From Pseudomonas bubulae (GTDB lineage: Bacteria; Pseudomonadota; Gammaproteobacteria; Pseudomonadales; Pseudomonadaceae), in the NCBI RefSeq assembly GCF_900618535.1, contig NZ_UYJA01000003.1, positions 372,001 to 436,000 of the forward strand: a DNA stretch of 64,000 nucleotides, read 5' to 3'. The position numbers and the translations under genes were made by a program. The notes below the pieces were generated by a model that saw only the letters and a list, made by a program, of their open reading frames with translations, was not told the DNA's origin and ran no database searches. How positions within the stretch are numbered: position 1 is the stretch's first letter; each line of letters opens with the position of its first letter. Positions 40,285 to 49,760 of the stretch are shown here, in pieces.

Positions 40285-41478
40285 TTATGTGTGAGCTTGC
40301 GAAAGCTCGCGCAGCGCCCGCACCAGTTGGTTGATGTCATCCAGCGTGGTGGCAAAGCCCACTGTTACCCGGATACAACTGCCACACGCCGAACCGTTGC
40401 GGGCTACGGTGAACAGGTTGTAGTCCTTGAGCAGGCGATCAACCATCGGTTGTTGATCCTGCACATGGGTAAAGCGCAGCGAAGTGATTGCGCAATACAA
40501 GCGCGGATCATCGTTGACCAGCACTTCAATGCCCTCGATCTTGCGCGCCTCGCTGACCCACAGGTTGCGCAGGTAGTTGAGTCGGGCACCCTTGCCTCGG
40601 GCGCCACCCATCTCATGGTGTTCCTGCAGCACCTTGGTCAGGGTTAGCCAGGCGGGGATGTTGACCGTGCCATAAACGGCGCGGTTGCGCACATCCGGCT
40701 CGGGGTAGCGCTCATTGCCCATATCGGGGTCAATGTCGCCCAGGCGCTGGGGATCTATATACATCAGGCCCAGGGTCAGCGGCGCGCCAATCCATTTATG
40801 CAGGTTGAAACCGGCAAAGGCCACACCCAGTGCCGGCAGGTCCAGTTCGATCTGCCCCAGGGCATGGGCACCGTCCAGAATCACGTCAACCCCATGCTCT
40901 TTTGCCGCCGCAACAATGGCCTCCACGGGCATGACCAGGCCAGTGCGATGGGTAACGTGAGTGAGCGCCATCAGCTTGATCCGCGGGTTACGTTCAAATG
41001 CCTGGCGATAGCTGGCCACCAGGCTTTCAAACGTGGCTGGGTGCGTGTGGGAGATTTCGATAATTTCCAGGCCGCGTTGGCGTGCCACTCCACGCATGGC
41101 GTATTCGACGCTGTGGTATTCCAGATCGCTGATCAGCAATTGATCGCCCGTTTGCAGGCCATTGTAGTTGCGGATCAATGATTGCAGGCCGTCAGACGCG
41201 CAAAAGGTCAGCGCCACGCCGGCAGGGGCTACACCAAGCAACCCCGCCAGCGAGTCGCGAATTTCCAGGCCCTGAGTGGTATCGAAGTGCTGGCGCACAG
41301 GCACCGAGTTGTTGCGGTTAATAAAGTCGATATTACGCTGGTAGTCCTGTGCCACGTCGCGGGTCATACGCCCGAAGTAGCCGTTCTCCAGATTGATCGG
41401 GCCGGGCGCAAGGTCGTAGCGCTCGGCAATTGCTTGCCAGAAGTGTTCGTCGCGGGCGTTGTCTTCAATCCTTGGCAT
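40285..41478 (-). CDS. Class-V aminotransferase, isopenicillin-N-epimerase-like
   Basis: 397 residues, PLP-dependent. The PLP lysine is in FNLHKWIGAP; DGAHALGQIELDL holds the cofactor Asp. Best described as the CefD/IscS-like family, in which substrate is not predictable: epimerases, cysteine desulfurases and kynureninase-like enzymes all occur. A C-terminal GSACGSCIRVT holds two Cys, which might serve sulfur chemistry or be chance. It follows the DUF3820 gene by 12 bp on the same strand, so the two are probably co-transcribed. Confidence 0.85.
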   Translation of the reverse strand: MPRIEDNARDEHFWQAIAERYDLAPGPINLENGYFGRMTRDVAQDYQRNIDFINRNNSVPVRQHFDTTQGLEIRDSLAGLLGVAPAGVALTFCASDGLQSLIRNYNGLQTGDQLLISDLEYHSVEYAMRGVARQRGLEIIEISHTHPATFESLVASYRQAFERNPRIKLMALTHVTHRTGLVMPVEAIVAAAKEHGVDVILDGAHALGQIELDLPALGVAFAGFNLHKWIGAPLTLGLMYIDPQRLGDIDPDMGNERYPEPDVRNRAVYGTVNIPAWLTLTKVLQEHHEMGGARGKGARLNYLRNLWVSEARKIEGIEVLVNDDPRLYCAITSLRFTHVQDQQPMVDRLLKDYNLFTVARNGSACGSCIRVTVGFATTLDDINQLVRALRELSQAHT

Positions 41479-41490
41479 GGGGCAGCTCTA

Positions 41491-41727
41491 TCAATGGCGG
41501 GGTTTGGGTTTTCCGTGTTTGGCGCGTAACGGGTCGAGCAGGTCCGACAGGCCGTTATGATCAATCTCTTGCATCAGGGCCAGCAAGCCGCCCAGTTCTC
41601 CGTGGGGGAAACCTTCACGGGCGAACCAGTTGAGGTACTGGCCGGGCAGGTCGGCGATGATTCGGCCCTTGTATTTGCCGAAGGGCATTTCACGAGTGAC
41701 CAGCAGTTCGAGTTTTTCGGGGTTCAT
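41491..41727 (-). CDS. DUF3820 family protein
   Basis: 78 residues. MPFGKYKGRIIADLPGQYLNWF is the signature of DUF3820, once labelled a quorum-sensing-regulated virulence factor in P. aeruginosa; the biochemical role is unknown. Similar GKYKG patterns occur near DNA-repair exonucleases. AAGGG precedes ATG 41727. Confidence 0.85.
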   Translation of the reverse strand: MNPEKLELLVTREMPFGKYKGRIIADLPGQYLNWFAREGFPHGELGGLLALMQEIDHNGLSDLLDPLRAKHGKPKPRH

Positions 41728-41935
41728 GCAGCGGCCCTTAGATGGGTAAAGCTGTGGAAATCAAAATACAGGCAATTTGCATGAAGGCCAATTGACAGAT
41801 CATGCATATAAACCGGATACAGATTTTTTGATATTTATTAAGTCATTGATATTTAAGGATTTTATTTAATTATAAAACTGGCACGAGCCCTGCAACCTCT
41901 ATTGCACGATCCTCAACCTTGTAAGGAATTGAACA

Positions 41936-42403
41936 ATGACTGACCTTAATAAAGAAGCCATTAGCATCCTGAACGATCTGATCGAAACCAGCAAAGACGG
42001 CCAGGAAGGGTTTAAAAGCTGTGCCGAAGATATCAAGCACCCGGAGCTGAAGGCTCTGTTTGCCAAGCGTTCAGCCGATTGCGCTGCCGCAGCTGCCGAA
42101 CTTCAGGCTCAAGTTCGAGCTCTGGGTGGTGACCCGGAAACCAGCACCAGCGTGGCCGGTGACTTGCATCGCCGTTGGGTGGATGTGAAGTCCGTGTTTA
42201 CCGGCAAAGACGAAGAAGCGGAGCTCAACGAAGCCGAGCGCGGCGAAGATCATGCGCTGAAGGCTTATAAAGAAGCGCTGGAAAAAATCAGCAAGCACAA
42301 CCTGGTCGGCATTCGTGATCTGGTAGAGCGCCAGTACCACGGCGTGCAACGCAACCACGATCAGGTTAAGGCGCTGCGCAATCAGGCCCGTGCCCGTGCA
42401 TGA
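41936..42403 (+). CDS. PA2169-type four-helix protein (DUF2383)
   Basis: 155 residues, nearly all helical and soluble: EAISILNDLIETSKDGQEGFKSCAEDI is the family opening. It resembles a ferritin-like bundle but with few metal ligands visible. In Pseudomonas members are often stationary-phase or stress induced; role unknown. AAGGA before ATG 41936; the 200 bp upstream are A/T-rich. Confidence 0.88.
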   Translation: MTDLNKEAISILNDLIETSKDGQEGFKSCAEDIKHPELKALFAKRSADCAAAAAELQAQVRALGGDPETSTSVAGDLHRRWVDVKSVFTGKDEEAELNEAERGEDHALKAYKEALEKISKHNLVGIRDLVERQYHGVQRNHDQVKALRNQARARA

Positions 42404-42429
42404 TTAGCTTGAAGCTGTAGTTCCAAAAA

Positions 42430-42515
42430 TGTGGGAGCGGGCTTGCTCGTGATGCAAAAACTCGATTGATCAGAATGATCGAGTTGATGCTATCGCGAGC
42501 GAGCCCGCTCCCACA
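42430..42515. repeat. REP pair between DUF2383 and MaoC genes
   Basis: TGTGGGAGCGGGCTTGC and its inverted arm ending CGAGCCCGCTCCCACA, with an inner ACTCGAT...ATCGAGT stem. Lies between convergent genes. Confidence 0.85.
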
Positions 42516-42522
42516 TTGCGTT

Positions 42523-42993
42523 TTAGCCAATGCTGATCGCAGGCAGTACCGGCAGGGTCACGGTTTGTTGCTTGCGTGGCGCAATGATTTCGGCCTCGCC
42601 ATCAACAACGATTTCATCGCGCTGGTTGAACACGCGAGTAGCAATACGCACGCGGAACTTGGGCAGTTTTTCCAGGATTTCCAGGCGCACGGTGAGGGTG
42701 TCACCGATTTTCACCGGTTTCTGAAAGCTCATTTGCTGGCCGACATAGATGGTGCCCGGGCCAGGCAGCTCGCAGGCTACGGCAGCACTTATCAGCGCAC
42801 CACTGAACATGCCATGGGCAATACGCTCCTTGAACATGGTGGCGGCGGCGAACTCGGGGTCGAGGTGCACCGGATTGTGGTCGCCGGACATGGCCGCAAA
42901 AAGCTGAATGTCACGCTCTCCGACGGTTTTGCTGTAGCTGGCTGTCTGGCCGACTTCGAGGGCTTCGTACGGGGTGTTGGTAACCTGAGTCAT
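42523..42993 (-). CDS. MaoC-family (R)-enoyl-CoA hydratase
   Basis: 156 residues, single hotdog domain. The hydratase-2 active site is clear: FAAMSGDHNPVHLDPEFA with catalytic Asp and His. Such enzymes hydrate trans-2-enoyl-CoA to (R)-3-hydroxyacyl-CoA and can feed polyhydroxyalkanoate synthesis (PhaJ-like). It lies in the cluster with a lipase and two fatty acyl-CoA ligases, as in P. aeruginosa PA3299-PA3302 from memory. Which PhaJ class it is cannot be told here. Confidence 0.88.
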   Translation of the reverse strand: MTQVTNTPYEALEVGQTASYSKTVGERDIQLFAAMSGDHNPVHLDPEFAAATMFKERIAHGMFSGALISAAVACELPGPGTIYVGQQMSFQKPVKIGDTLTVRLEILEKLPKFRVRIATRVFNQRDEIVVDGEAEIIAPRKQQTVTLPVLPAISIG

Positions 42994-43072
42994 CTAGCGC
43001 ATGTCCTGTGACGAGTGTTTGGTTTTAAAGCTATGATTTTAAAAGCTTTTTAGGTGTAAATCTGTTTTTCGC

Positions 43073-44017
43073 TCATTCGCTTCGCGACGGGCGGGAGTGG
43101 CTCAATGCCTGATTTAGCCACTTAATTACATCAGCCATGACTTCATCGCGGTTGGTTTCGTTGAAGAGTTCATGCCGCGCTTGCGGATACAGATTCAGTT
43201 GCAACTGACGATTGCCGGCATTTCGCAATGCCCTGGCCAGATCAGTGAGACGCTTGCCTTCACTCACCGGATCACATTCGCCGCCGATTATCAGCAGCGG
43301 CAGGCCCGGATCGATCTGAGCGAGATTGGACGCTTTGCTGATTTGCTGCAACCCGCCGAGCAGGTCGATCCACAGTTGGTTGGTGCACCGAAAGCCGCAC
43401 AGGGGGTCGCTGGCGTAGGCATCGACCTGGGCCGGATCGCGGCTGAGCCAGTCATACGGCGTGCGATTGGGTTTGAAGGCCTTGTTGAACGAGCCGAACG
43501 ACAACCATTCGATCAGCGCACTGCGGCCCTTGGCTCCCTGGCGCCAACGCTCTAGTCGGGCGATCAGGCTGGCTGCACGATAGAGCGCCACCGGCTGGAA
43601 ATTCGAAGCACTCAGAATCACCCCTTGCAGGCTGGCACTGTGATGCATCACATACGCCTGCGCGATATAGCTGCCCATGCTGTGCCCGAGCAAAAAAACC
43701 GGTATGCCAGGGTGGGCCTGGCCGATATGCCGGCTCAGGCTGGCCACGTCGCTGACCACCGCGCACCAGCCATCATTGTCGGCAAAATAGCCCAGGGTGC
43801 CGCGCTCGGCTGTTTTACCGTGACCGCGCTGATCATGGGCATACAGGGCAAAGCCGGCAGCACACAGGGCCTGGCCCAGGTGCGTATAACGGCCACTGTG
43901 TTCAGCCATGCCATGAGCCAGCAGGACAACAGCCCTGGGTGTACTGTCCGGCAGCCACTGGTTAACGAAAAGACCGCTGCGGTCATTCGCTTCCAGCCAG
44001 AAAGTCTCAGGGGTCAT
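43073..44017 (-). CDS. Alpha/beta hydrolase, monoacylglycerol lipase/lysophospholipase-like
   Basis: 314 residues from ATG 44017 (AAGGA upstream). Nucleophile elbow GHSMGSY, oxyanion region LAHGMAEHSGRY, and late GGECDPVSEG and YPQARHELFNE holding the Asp and His. Serine-hydrolase family Hydrolase_4. No signal peptide. Divergent from fadD2; it could release fatty acids that FadD then activates. Confidence 0.88.
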   Translation of the reverse strand: MTPETFWLEANDRSGLFVNQWLPDSTPRAVVLLAHGMAEHSGRYTHLGQALCAAGFALYAHDQRGHGKTAERGTLGYFADNDGWCAVVSDVASLSRHIGQAHPGIPVFLLGHSMGSYIAQAYVMHHSASLQGVILSASNFQPVALYRAASLIARLERWRQGAKGRSALIEWLSFGSFNKAFKPNRTPYDWLSRDPAQVDAYASDPLCGFRCTNQLWIDLLGGLQQISKASNLAQIDPGLPLLIIGGECDPVSEGKRLTDLARALRNAGNRQLQLNLYPQARHELFNETNRDEVMADVIKWLNQALSHSRPSRSE

Positions 44018-44226
44018 GGCATTTCCTTTATTTGTTGTCGTAGCAGTGTATCGCGCATTTGCGAGGGGGCCAGTTAACGGGCGTTTACCCGGCAATAAGA
44101 TTCAAGATGTAAATGGCGAAGATCGCTGTATTTGCCTACAACTTTATAACTGTTAACGTCCGCAAGCTCCGCTTTTCATTCGACACGAGACGCGGCCAGG
44201 CACACTCAGGTACGAGGATAAAAACA

Positions 44227-45915
44227 ATGCAACCTGATTTCTGGAATGACAAACGTCCCGCCGGTGTACCGCTGGATATCGACATGACGGCTTTTAAATC
44301 GGTTGTTGACGTGTTTGAGCGCTCCTGCAAAAAGTTTGCGGATCGCCCGGCCTTCAGCAATCTGGGAGTGACCATCACCTATGCCGAGCTTGAGCGCCAC
44401 AGTGCCGCGTTTGCCGGTTATCTGCAGGAGTACACCGATCTCAAGCCGGGCGACCGTATTGCCGTACAAATGCCCAACACCCTGCAATATCCGATTGCCG
44501 TGTTCGGAGCCATGCGTGCAGGCCTGATTGTGGTCAATACCAACCCGCTCTACACCTCGCGCGAGATGCGCCATCAGTTCAAGAGCGCCGGGATTCGGGC
44601 GCTGGTGTACCTGAACATGTTCGGCAAGCGGGTACAGGAAGTGCTGCAAGACACCGAAATCGACTACCTGATCGAAGCCAGAATGGGCGACATGATGCCG
44701 GCCGCCAAAGGCTGGATCACCAACCTGGTGGTCGACAAGGTGAAAAAACTGGTGCCTGCCTATCAGTTGCCCCAGGCCATTTCCTTCAAGAGCGTCTTGC
44801 GCCGGGGCGCGGGGCAGGTGATCCGCCCGTTGGCGGTAACGCTGGATGATATCGCCGTCCTGCAGTACACCGGCGGCACCACCGGCCTGCCCAAGGGCGC
44901 GATGCTCACCCATGGCAATCTGGTCGCCAATATGCAGCAGATTCGTGCGTGCCTGTCCCAGCATGCCGAAGATGGCCTGCCGATGTTCAAGGACGGTCAA
45001 GAGATCATGGTGGCACCGTTGCCGCTTTACCATATCTACGCATTCACGGCCAATTGCATGTGCATGATGGTTACGGGCAATCACAACCTGTTGATTACCA
45101 ATCCGCGCGATATCAAGGGTTTTATCAAGGAGCTGAAAAACTGGAAGTTCTCCGGGTTGCTGGGCTTGAACACCCTGTTTGTGGCTCTGATGGACCATCC
45201 TGACTTTAAAGACCTGGATTTCTCCCACCTCAAGCTCACCAACTCAGGCGGTACTGCGCTGGTCAAGACCACAGCTGAGCGTTGGGAAAGGCTCACCGGC
45301 TGTCGCATCGTCGAAGGCTATGGCTTGACTGAAACCTCACCGGTGGCCAGTGCCAACCCTTACGGCCCGCAGGCGCGTCTGGGCACTGTGGGCATGCCGG
45401 TACCGGGAACGCTGATGAAGGTGATCAGCGATGATGGCAATGAGGTTGGGCTGGGTGAGCGCGGCGAGCTATGCATCAAAGGCCCGCAAGTGATGAAGGG
45501 TTACTGGCAAAACCCCGAGGCTACGGCCGAGGTGCTGGACGCCGAGGGCTGGTTCAAGACCGGCGATGTCGCCGTGATTGATCCGGACGGTTTTGTCCGC
45601 ATCGTCGATCGCAAGAAAGATCTGATTATCGTCTCAGGCTTTAATGTCTACCCCAACGAAATCGAAGATATCGTGATGGCACACCCTAAAGTGGCCAATT
45701 GCGCAGTTATCGGCGTACCTGATGAGCGCACGGGCGAGGCAGTCAAACTGTTTGTGGTGCCGCGTGCAGGCGGGGTGACCGTTGAGGAGCTCAAGGCCTA
45801 CTGCAAGGAAAATTTCACCGGTTACAAGGTGCCCAAGCAAATAGTGTTGCGTGATGCTTTGCCCATGACGCCGGTGGGAAAAATCCTGCGACGGGAGTTA
45901 CGGGATACCGCCTGA
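44227..45915 (+). CDS. fadD2: Long-chain acyl-CoA ligase FadD2
   Basis: 562 residues from ATG 44227 (GAGG upstream). Adenylates fatty acids and joins them to CoA. AMP-binding loop YTGGTTGLPKGAMLTH, GYGLTETSP and the hinge KDLIIVSGFNVYPNEIE are intact. First of two tandem fadD genes; the order fadD2 then fadD1 and the divergent lipase match P. aeruginosa. An AAAAACAA motif runs into the start codon. Confidence 0.94.
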   Translation: MQPDFWNDKRPAGVPLDIDMTAFKSVVDVFERSCKKFADRPAFSNLGVTITYAELERHSAAFAGYLQEYTDLKPGDRIAVQMPNTLQYPIAVFGAMRAGLIVVNTNPLYTSREMRHQFKSAGIRALVYLNMFGKRVQEVLQDTEIDYLIEARMGDMMPAAKGWITNLVVDKVKKLVPAYQLPQAISFKSVLRRGAGQVIRPLAVTLDDIAVLQYTGGTTGLPKGAMLTHGNLVANMQQIRACLSQHAEDGLPMFKDGQEIMVAPLPLYHIYAFTANCMCMMVTGNHNLLITNPRDIKGFIKELKNWKFSGLLGLNTLFVALMDHPDFKDLDFSHLKLTNSGGTALVKTTAERWERLTGCRIVEGYGLTETSPVASANPYGPQARLGTVGMPVPGTLMKVISDDGNEVGLGERGELCIKGPQVMKGYWQNPEATAEVLDAEGWFKTGDVAVIDPDGFVRIVDRKKDLIIVSGFNVYPNEIEDIVMAHPKVANCAVIGVPDERTGEAVKLFVVPRAGGVTVEELKAYCKENFTGYKVPKQIVLRDALPMTPVGKILRRELRDTA

Positions 45916-45935
45916 TTCGTTCATCATGGCGACAG

Positions 45936-45970
45936 ACGCTCGCAGGCTGAAAGGCCGCGGGCGTTTTTTT
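45936..45970 (+). terminator. Terminator after fadD2
   Basis: ACGCTCGCAGGC and GCCGCGGGCGT form an imperfect stem followed by seven T, so fadD1 likely has its own promoter. Confidence 0.7.
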
Positions 45971-46244
45971 ATGCCTATGATAAGGGGCTGTAATACCTGA
46001 GATAGAGGGGTTTATCGGTTAATAGAGTGTTTATACTAATGATGACTTTGGATTGTCCTACAGTCAGGTTGGTGACTCTAAACCCGGTTTTTGGCTCTAG
46101 GCGGCCTTTGGCAAAGCTGCTACTCTCGGCGCGCTTTGTGACTTCAGGGTAAGTGAAAGTCAGAGCTGTCCATTATAAAAATCAAATAAATAAGAACCGC
46201 ACCCGATGCGGTGAAGAATTCGCGACGCTGAGGAGTGGGCTTCC
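45971..46244. other. fadD2-fadD1 gap
   Basis: 274 bp without a gene. Should contain the fadD1 promoter; no PsrA-type GAAAC-N4-GTTTC site is visible. GAGGAG stands 13 bases before fadD1. Confidence 0.5.
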
Positions 46245-47936
46245 ATGATTGAAGGCTTTTGGAAGGATAAGTACCCAGCTGGGATTGCTGCTGAAATCAA
46301 TCCAGATGAATATCCAAATATTCAGACGGTACTGCGGGAATCTTGCCAGCGTTTCGCCGATAAACCGGCGTTCAGTAACCTCGGCAAAACCATTACCTAC
46401 GGTGAGCTCTATGAGCAGTCGGGCGCTTTTGCAGCCTGGTTGCAGCAGCACACCGACTTGCAGCCGGGCGATCGCATCGCCGTGCAGCTGCCCAACCTGT
46501 TGCAATACCCGATTGCTGTGTTCGGAGCCATCCGCGCCGGTTTGATTGTGGTCAACACCAACCCGCTGTACACCGCGCGGGAAATGGAACACCAGTTCAA
46601 GGATTCCGGTGCCAAGGCACTGGTGTGCCTGGCGAACATGGCGCATCTGGCTGAAAAAGTCGTGCCCCAGACGTCGGTCAAGTATGTGATCGTCACCGAA
46701 GTGGCTGACATGCTGTCGCCTTTCAAGCGGGTGCTGATCAATAGCGTCATCAAGTACGTGAAAAAGATGGTCCCTGCTTATCATTTGCCACAGGCCGTCA
46801 AGTTCAACGACGTGCTGAGCAAAGGCCAGGGCCAGCCGGTCAAGGAAGCCAGCCCGGTGAGCAGTGATGTTGCCGTGCTGCAATACACGGGCGGCACTAC
46901 CGGTGTGGCCAAGGGCGCGATGCTGACCCATCGCAACCTGATCGCCAACATGTTGCAGTGCAAGGCATTGATGGCCTCCAACCTCGATGAAGGTTGTGAA
47001 ATCCTGATTACGCCTTTGCCGCTGTATCACATCTACGCCTTTACCTTTCACTGCATGGCGATGATGCTACTGGGCAATCACAACGTATTGATCAGTAACC
47101 CCCGTGATTTACCGGCGATGGTCAAAGAGCTGTCCAAGTGGAAATTCACCGGTTTTGTCGGCCTCAATACCCTGTTTGTGGCGCTGTGCAACAGCGAGGC
47201 GTTCCGCAAGCTGGATTTCTCGGCCCTCAAAGTGACGCTCTCGGGTGGCATGGCCTTGCAACTGTCGGTGGCCGAGCGCTGGAAGACCGTGACCGGTTGC
47301 CCGATCTGCGAAGGTTATGGCATGACCGAGACCAGTCCGGTAGCCACGGTCAACCCGGCCCAGAGCATTCAGATCGGTACCATTGGCATTCCGGTGCCTT
47401 CGACCCTGTGCAAAGTGATTAACGATGCCGGCGAAGAGCTGCCGCTGGGTGAAGTCGGCGAGCTGTGCATCAAGGGCCCGCAGGTCATGAAAGGCTACTG
47501 GGAGCGTCCTGACGCCACCGCCGAGATCATGGACAGCGAAGGCTGGTTGAAATCCGGTGATATCGCAGTGATTCAGCCTGATGGCTACATGCGTATCGTT
47601 GATCGCAAAAAAGACATGATTCTGGTGTCGGGCTTCAATGTTTACCCCAACGAGCTGGAAGACGTGATGGCCTCCTTGCCGGGCGTATTGCAGTGCGCTG
47701 CAATCGGTATTCCGGACGAGAAGACCGGTGAGCTGATCAAGGTGTTTATCGTGGTCAAGCCGGGTATGACGCTGACCAAGGAACAGGTCATGACGCATAT
47801 GCGTGCCAACCTGACGGCTTACAAGGCGCCCAAGTTCGTCGAGTTCCGCGACAGCTTGCCGACCACCAACGTGGGCAAGATCCTGCGTCGTGAGTTGCGA
47901 GACGAAGAACTGAAAAAGCTGGGCCTCAAGAAGTAA
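46245..47936 (+). CDS. fadD1: Long-chain acyl-CoA ligase FadD1
   Basis: 563 residues, the tandem paralogue of FadD2. YTGGTTGVAKGAMLTH, GYGMTETSPVA and KDMILVSGFNVYPNELE are intact. In Pseudomonas FadD1 prefers long chains and is the main degradation ligase. A strong terminator follows 14 bp after the stop. Confidence 0.95.
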   Translation: MIEGFWKDKYPAGIAAEINPDEYPNIQTVLRESCQRFADKPAFSNLGKTITYGELYEQSGAFAAWLQQHTDLQPGDRIAVQLPNLLQYPIAVFGAIRAGLIVVNTNPLYTAREMEHQFKDSGAKALVCLANMAHLAEKVVPQTSVKYVIVTEVADMLSPFKRVLINSVIKYVKKMVPAYHLPQAVKFNDVLSKGQGQPVKEASPVSSDVAVLQYTGGTTGVAKGAMLTHRNLIANMLQCKALMASNLDEGCEILITPLPLYHIYAFTFHCMAMMLLGNHNVLISNPRDLPAMVKELSKWKFTGFVGLNTLFVALCNSEAFRKLDFSALKVTLSGGMALQLSVAERWKTVTGCPICEGYGMTETSPVATVNPAQSIQIGTIGIPVPSTLCKVINDAGEELPLGEVGELCIKGPQVMKGYWERPDATAEIMDSEGWLKSGDIAVIQPDGYMRIVDRKKDMILVSGFNVYPNELEDVMASLPGVLQCAAIGIPDEKTGELIKVFIVVKPGMTLTKEQVMTHMRANLTAYKAPKFVEFRDSLPTTNVGKILRRELRDEELKKLGLKK

Positions 47937-47950
47937 CAGGCCTGGATACG

Positions 47951-47977
47951 AAAAATCCCCGCAATGCGGGGATTTTT
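47951..47977 (+). terminator. Terminator after fadD1
   Basis: AAAAATCCCCGC and GCGGGGATTTTT, perfect 12-bp arms with a 3-base loop. Confidence 0.95.
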
Positions 47978-48030
47978 CGTTTTGATACGGTGAAGGTCTG
48001 TTGTAGCAGCTGCCGAAGGAACACTGCAAC

Positions 48031-48083
48031 TGTGGGAGCGAGCCTGCTCGCGAAGGTCGTTCGCGAGCAGGCTCGCTCCCACA
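48031..48083. repeat. REP palindrome, GAGCCTGCTCGCGAA type
   Basis: Perfect 24-base arms, the same sequence as the element at 7148, with spacer GGTCG in place of CGACT. Confidence 0.9.
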
Positions 48084-48088
48084 ATAGG

Positions 48089-48116
48089 GCTTGACCTGCA
48101 ACAGAGTATCTACAGG
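48089..48116. repeat. 28-bp tail repeat, copy 2
   Basis: Shares GCAACAGAGTATCTACAGG and most of the rest with 7206-7233, in the same orientation relative to its REP and to the minus-strand gene behind it. Confidence 0.75.
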
Positions 48117-48142
48117 TCGGCCACAGGTTTTGGCCTTTGGGT

Positions 48143-48523
48143 TTATTTCTGTAAAAACTGTGCGAAGTTGACGCCAGTACCTGTAGGACGCACGTCCTGC
48201 AGATAGGAGTCCTTGTCTGCACTCAACTCCAGGCTCATGGTCGGCGTACGCTTGTGCGTTGCACGTACTACCATGCCTTCGCGTTTTTCACGCAGGAATG
48301 CAGTCGTTACCTTCAGGTGCAGCAGTTCGTCGGTGCTTGGGGTGTGCAGGAGCAGATGCACCCATTCGTACTGGCCGACGGCCAGGCGCGCCAGCGGAAT
48401 ATCGAACCACCAGATGTTCTTGTTGGTGTTCAGTGCGGCGAAATGGCAGTTGTTGACGCCGAGTACCGCGCCGCCGAGTTCCTGGTTCCTGCGGGCAATA
48501 GCCAGCTTTTTATCGAGTTTCAT
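48143..48523 (-). CDS. Conserved hypothetical protein
   Basis: 126 residues from ATG 48523, chosen for a strong AGGAAGG just upstream (the open frame extends further but without a ribosome site). Opens MKLDKKLAIARRNQELGG; the middle holds NNCHFAALNTNKNIWWFDIP and EWVHLLLHTPSTDELLHL. No membrane segment or signal peptide. I do not recognise the family. A beta-rich single domain seems likely. It lies alone between the fadD unit and yihY, divergent from the latter. Confidence 0.7.
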   Translation of the reverse strand: MKLDKKLAIARRNQELGGAVLGVNNCHFAALNTNKNIWWFDIPLARLAVGQYEWVHLLLHTPSTDELLHLKVTTAFLREKREGMVVRATHKRTPTMSLELSADKDSYLQDVRPTGTGVNFAQFLQK

Positions 48524-48804
48524 AACCTTCCTACAATTGCGGATCTTCAGCGCCATAGCCTGAATACGTCGCGTATTCTCGGGGGTTAGCGGGCAAACAT
48601 AAAGCCCAACCTGCGCTGATCGACGAAATGATGGGCAGAAAATAAATGAAACTCGATGCCGGACCACAAGGTCAATGTTGGGTTGGCCTTTTTACGGGTT
48701 TGGCGATCCGGTATTTTCAAAGTCGCCAATTGGGCTACTTTTAGGTAAAACCCTTCGCTTGGAGGCGTGTTGACCTCATTAACGGTGCGGCGAAAGGAGA
48801 CGCT

Positions 48805-49758
48805 ATGTTATTCCCAGGCTTGAACGGCCTGCCTTTGGGCAAAGTCTTGATCCGAACGGTCAAGGAATTTATCGACGATGAAATGTCGACCTACGCCTCG
48901 GCGCTGGCCTATCAAATGCTGTTTTCGTTATTCCCTTTCATTCTGTTCCTGATTGCATTGATCGGTTTTTTGCATCTGCCAGACTTCTTTACCTGGTTGC
49001 GCCTGCAGTCCGAACTGGTACTGCCGCCGCAAGCGCTGGAGCAGGTCAACCCGGTGATCGACCAGTTGCAGCAATCCAAGGGCGGATTGCTTTCGGTAGG
49101 TATCGTCATTGCGCTATGGACGGCTTCTGCGGGTGTGCGCCTGATGATGAGTGCAATGAATGCTGCCTACGACGTGGTTGAAGGGCGCCCCGTCTGGAAA
49201 CGTTTTCCGCTGTCGATTTTCTACACGATCGGCATTGCCGGCATGCTGCTGGTCGCCGCCGCACTGATGGTGCTCGGACCGCAGGTGATGAGCTGGCTGG
49301 CGGGGCAGGTGGGGCTTGAAGACTTTGTGGTCACGCTGTGGACCATCCTGCGCTGGCCGGCGATTATTTTGCTGATGATGGTGGCAGTTGCGTTGATGTA
49401 TTACGTGATGCCCGATGTTGAGCAGAAATTCCGTTTTATTACCCCGGGCTCGGTACTGGCGGTAGTGGTCTGGATTGTGGCTTCCTTGGGGTTTGCCTTT
49501 TATGTCAAAACCTTCGCGGACTACAACGCCATGTATGGCAGTATCGGTGCAATCATCGTGCTGTTGCTTTACTTCTACATTTCGGCCGCGGTGCTGTTGC
49601 TGGGCGCTGAAATGAATGCTGTGATCGAACATATGTCGGCTGAAGGCAAAAATCCGGGCGAGAAGACATTCGATGAGTCTGCCGACCCTGATCCAAAGCA
49701 GCATGTCTCCGGCCTTGGCCGCGACCACTCCCTTAAATCCACTTCTGATGAAACCTGA
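48805..49758 (+). CDS. YihY/BrkB family inner-membrane protein
   Basis: 317 residues with about six helices and the family phrases [35 protein letters not shown] and [22 protein letters not shown]. Formerly mis-called ribonuclease BN; the function is unknown. The last 40 residues are a charged soluble tail. AAGGAG precedes ATG 48805. def follows after 2 bp, so they are co-transcribed. Confidence 0.92.
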   Translation: MLFPGLNGLPLGKVLIRTVKEFIDDEMSTYASALAYQMLFSLFPFILFLIALIGFLHLPDFFTWLRLQSELVLPPQALEQVNPVIDQLQQSKGGLLSVGIVIALWTASAGVRLMMSAMNAAYDVVEGRPVWKRFPLSIFYTIGIAGMLLVAAALMVLGPQVMSWLAGQVGLEDFVVTLWTILRWPAIILLMMVAVALMYYVMPDVEQKFRFITPGSVLAVVVWIVASLGFAFYVKTFADYNAMYGSIGAIIVLLLYFYISAAVLLLGAEMNAVIEHMSAEGKNPGEKTFDESADPDPKQHVSGLGRDHSLKSTSDET

Positions 49759-49760
49759 CC

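Noticed and set aside
40285..41478. Assigning the class-V aminotransferase as a cysteine desulfurase
   Set aside because: Cys residues in the C-terminal part are suggestive only; no iron-sulfur or sulfur-transfer partner is nearby.
45971..46244. PsrA/FadR operator before fadD1
   Set aside because: No GAAAC-N4-GTTTC-like dyad could be found by eye.
7148..48083. REP palindromes as a possible CRISPR array
   Set aside because: Copies are kilobases apart, lie in intergenic gaps and have no regular spacers or cas genes.
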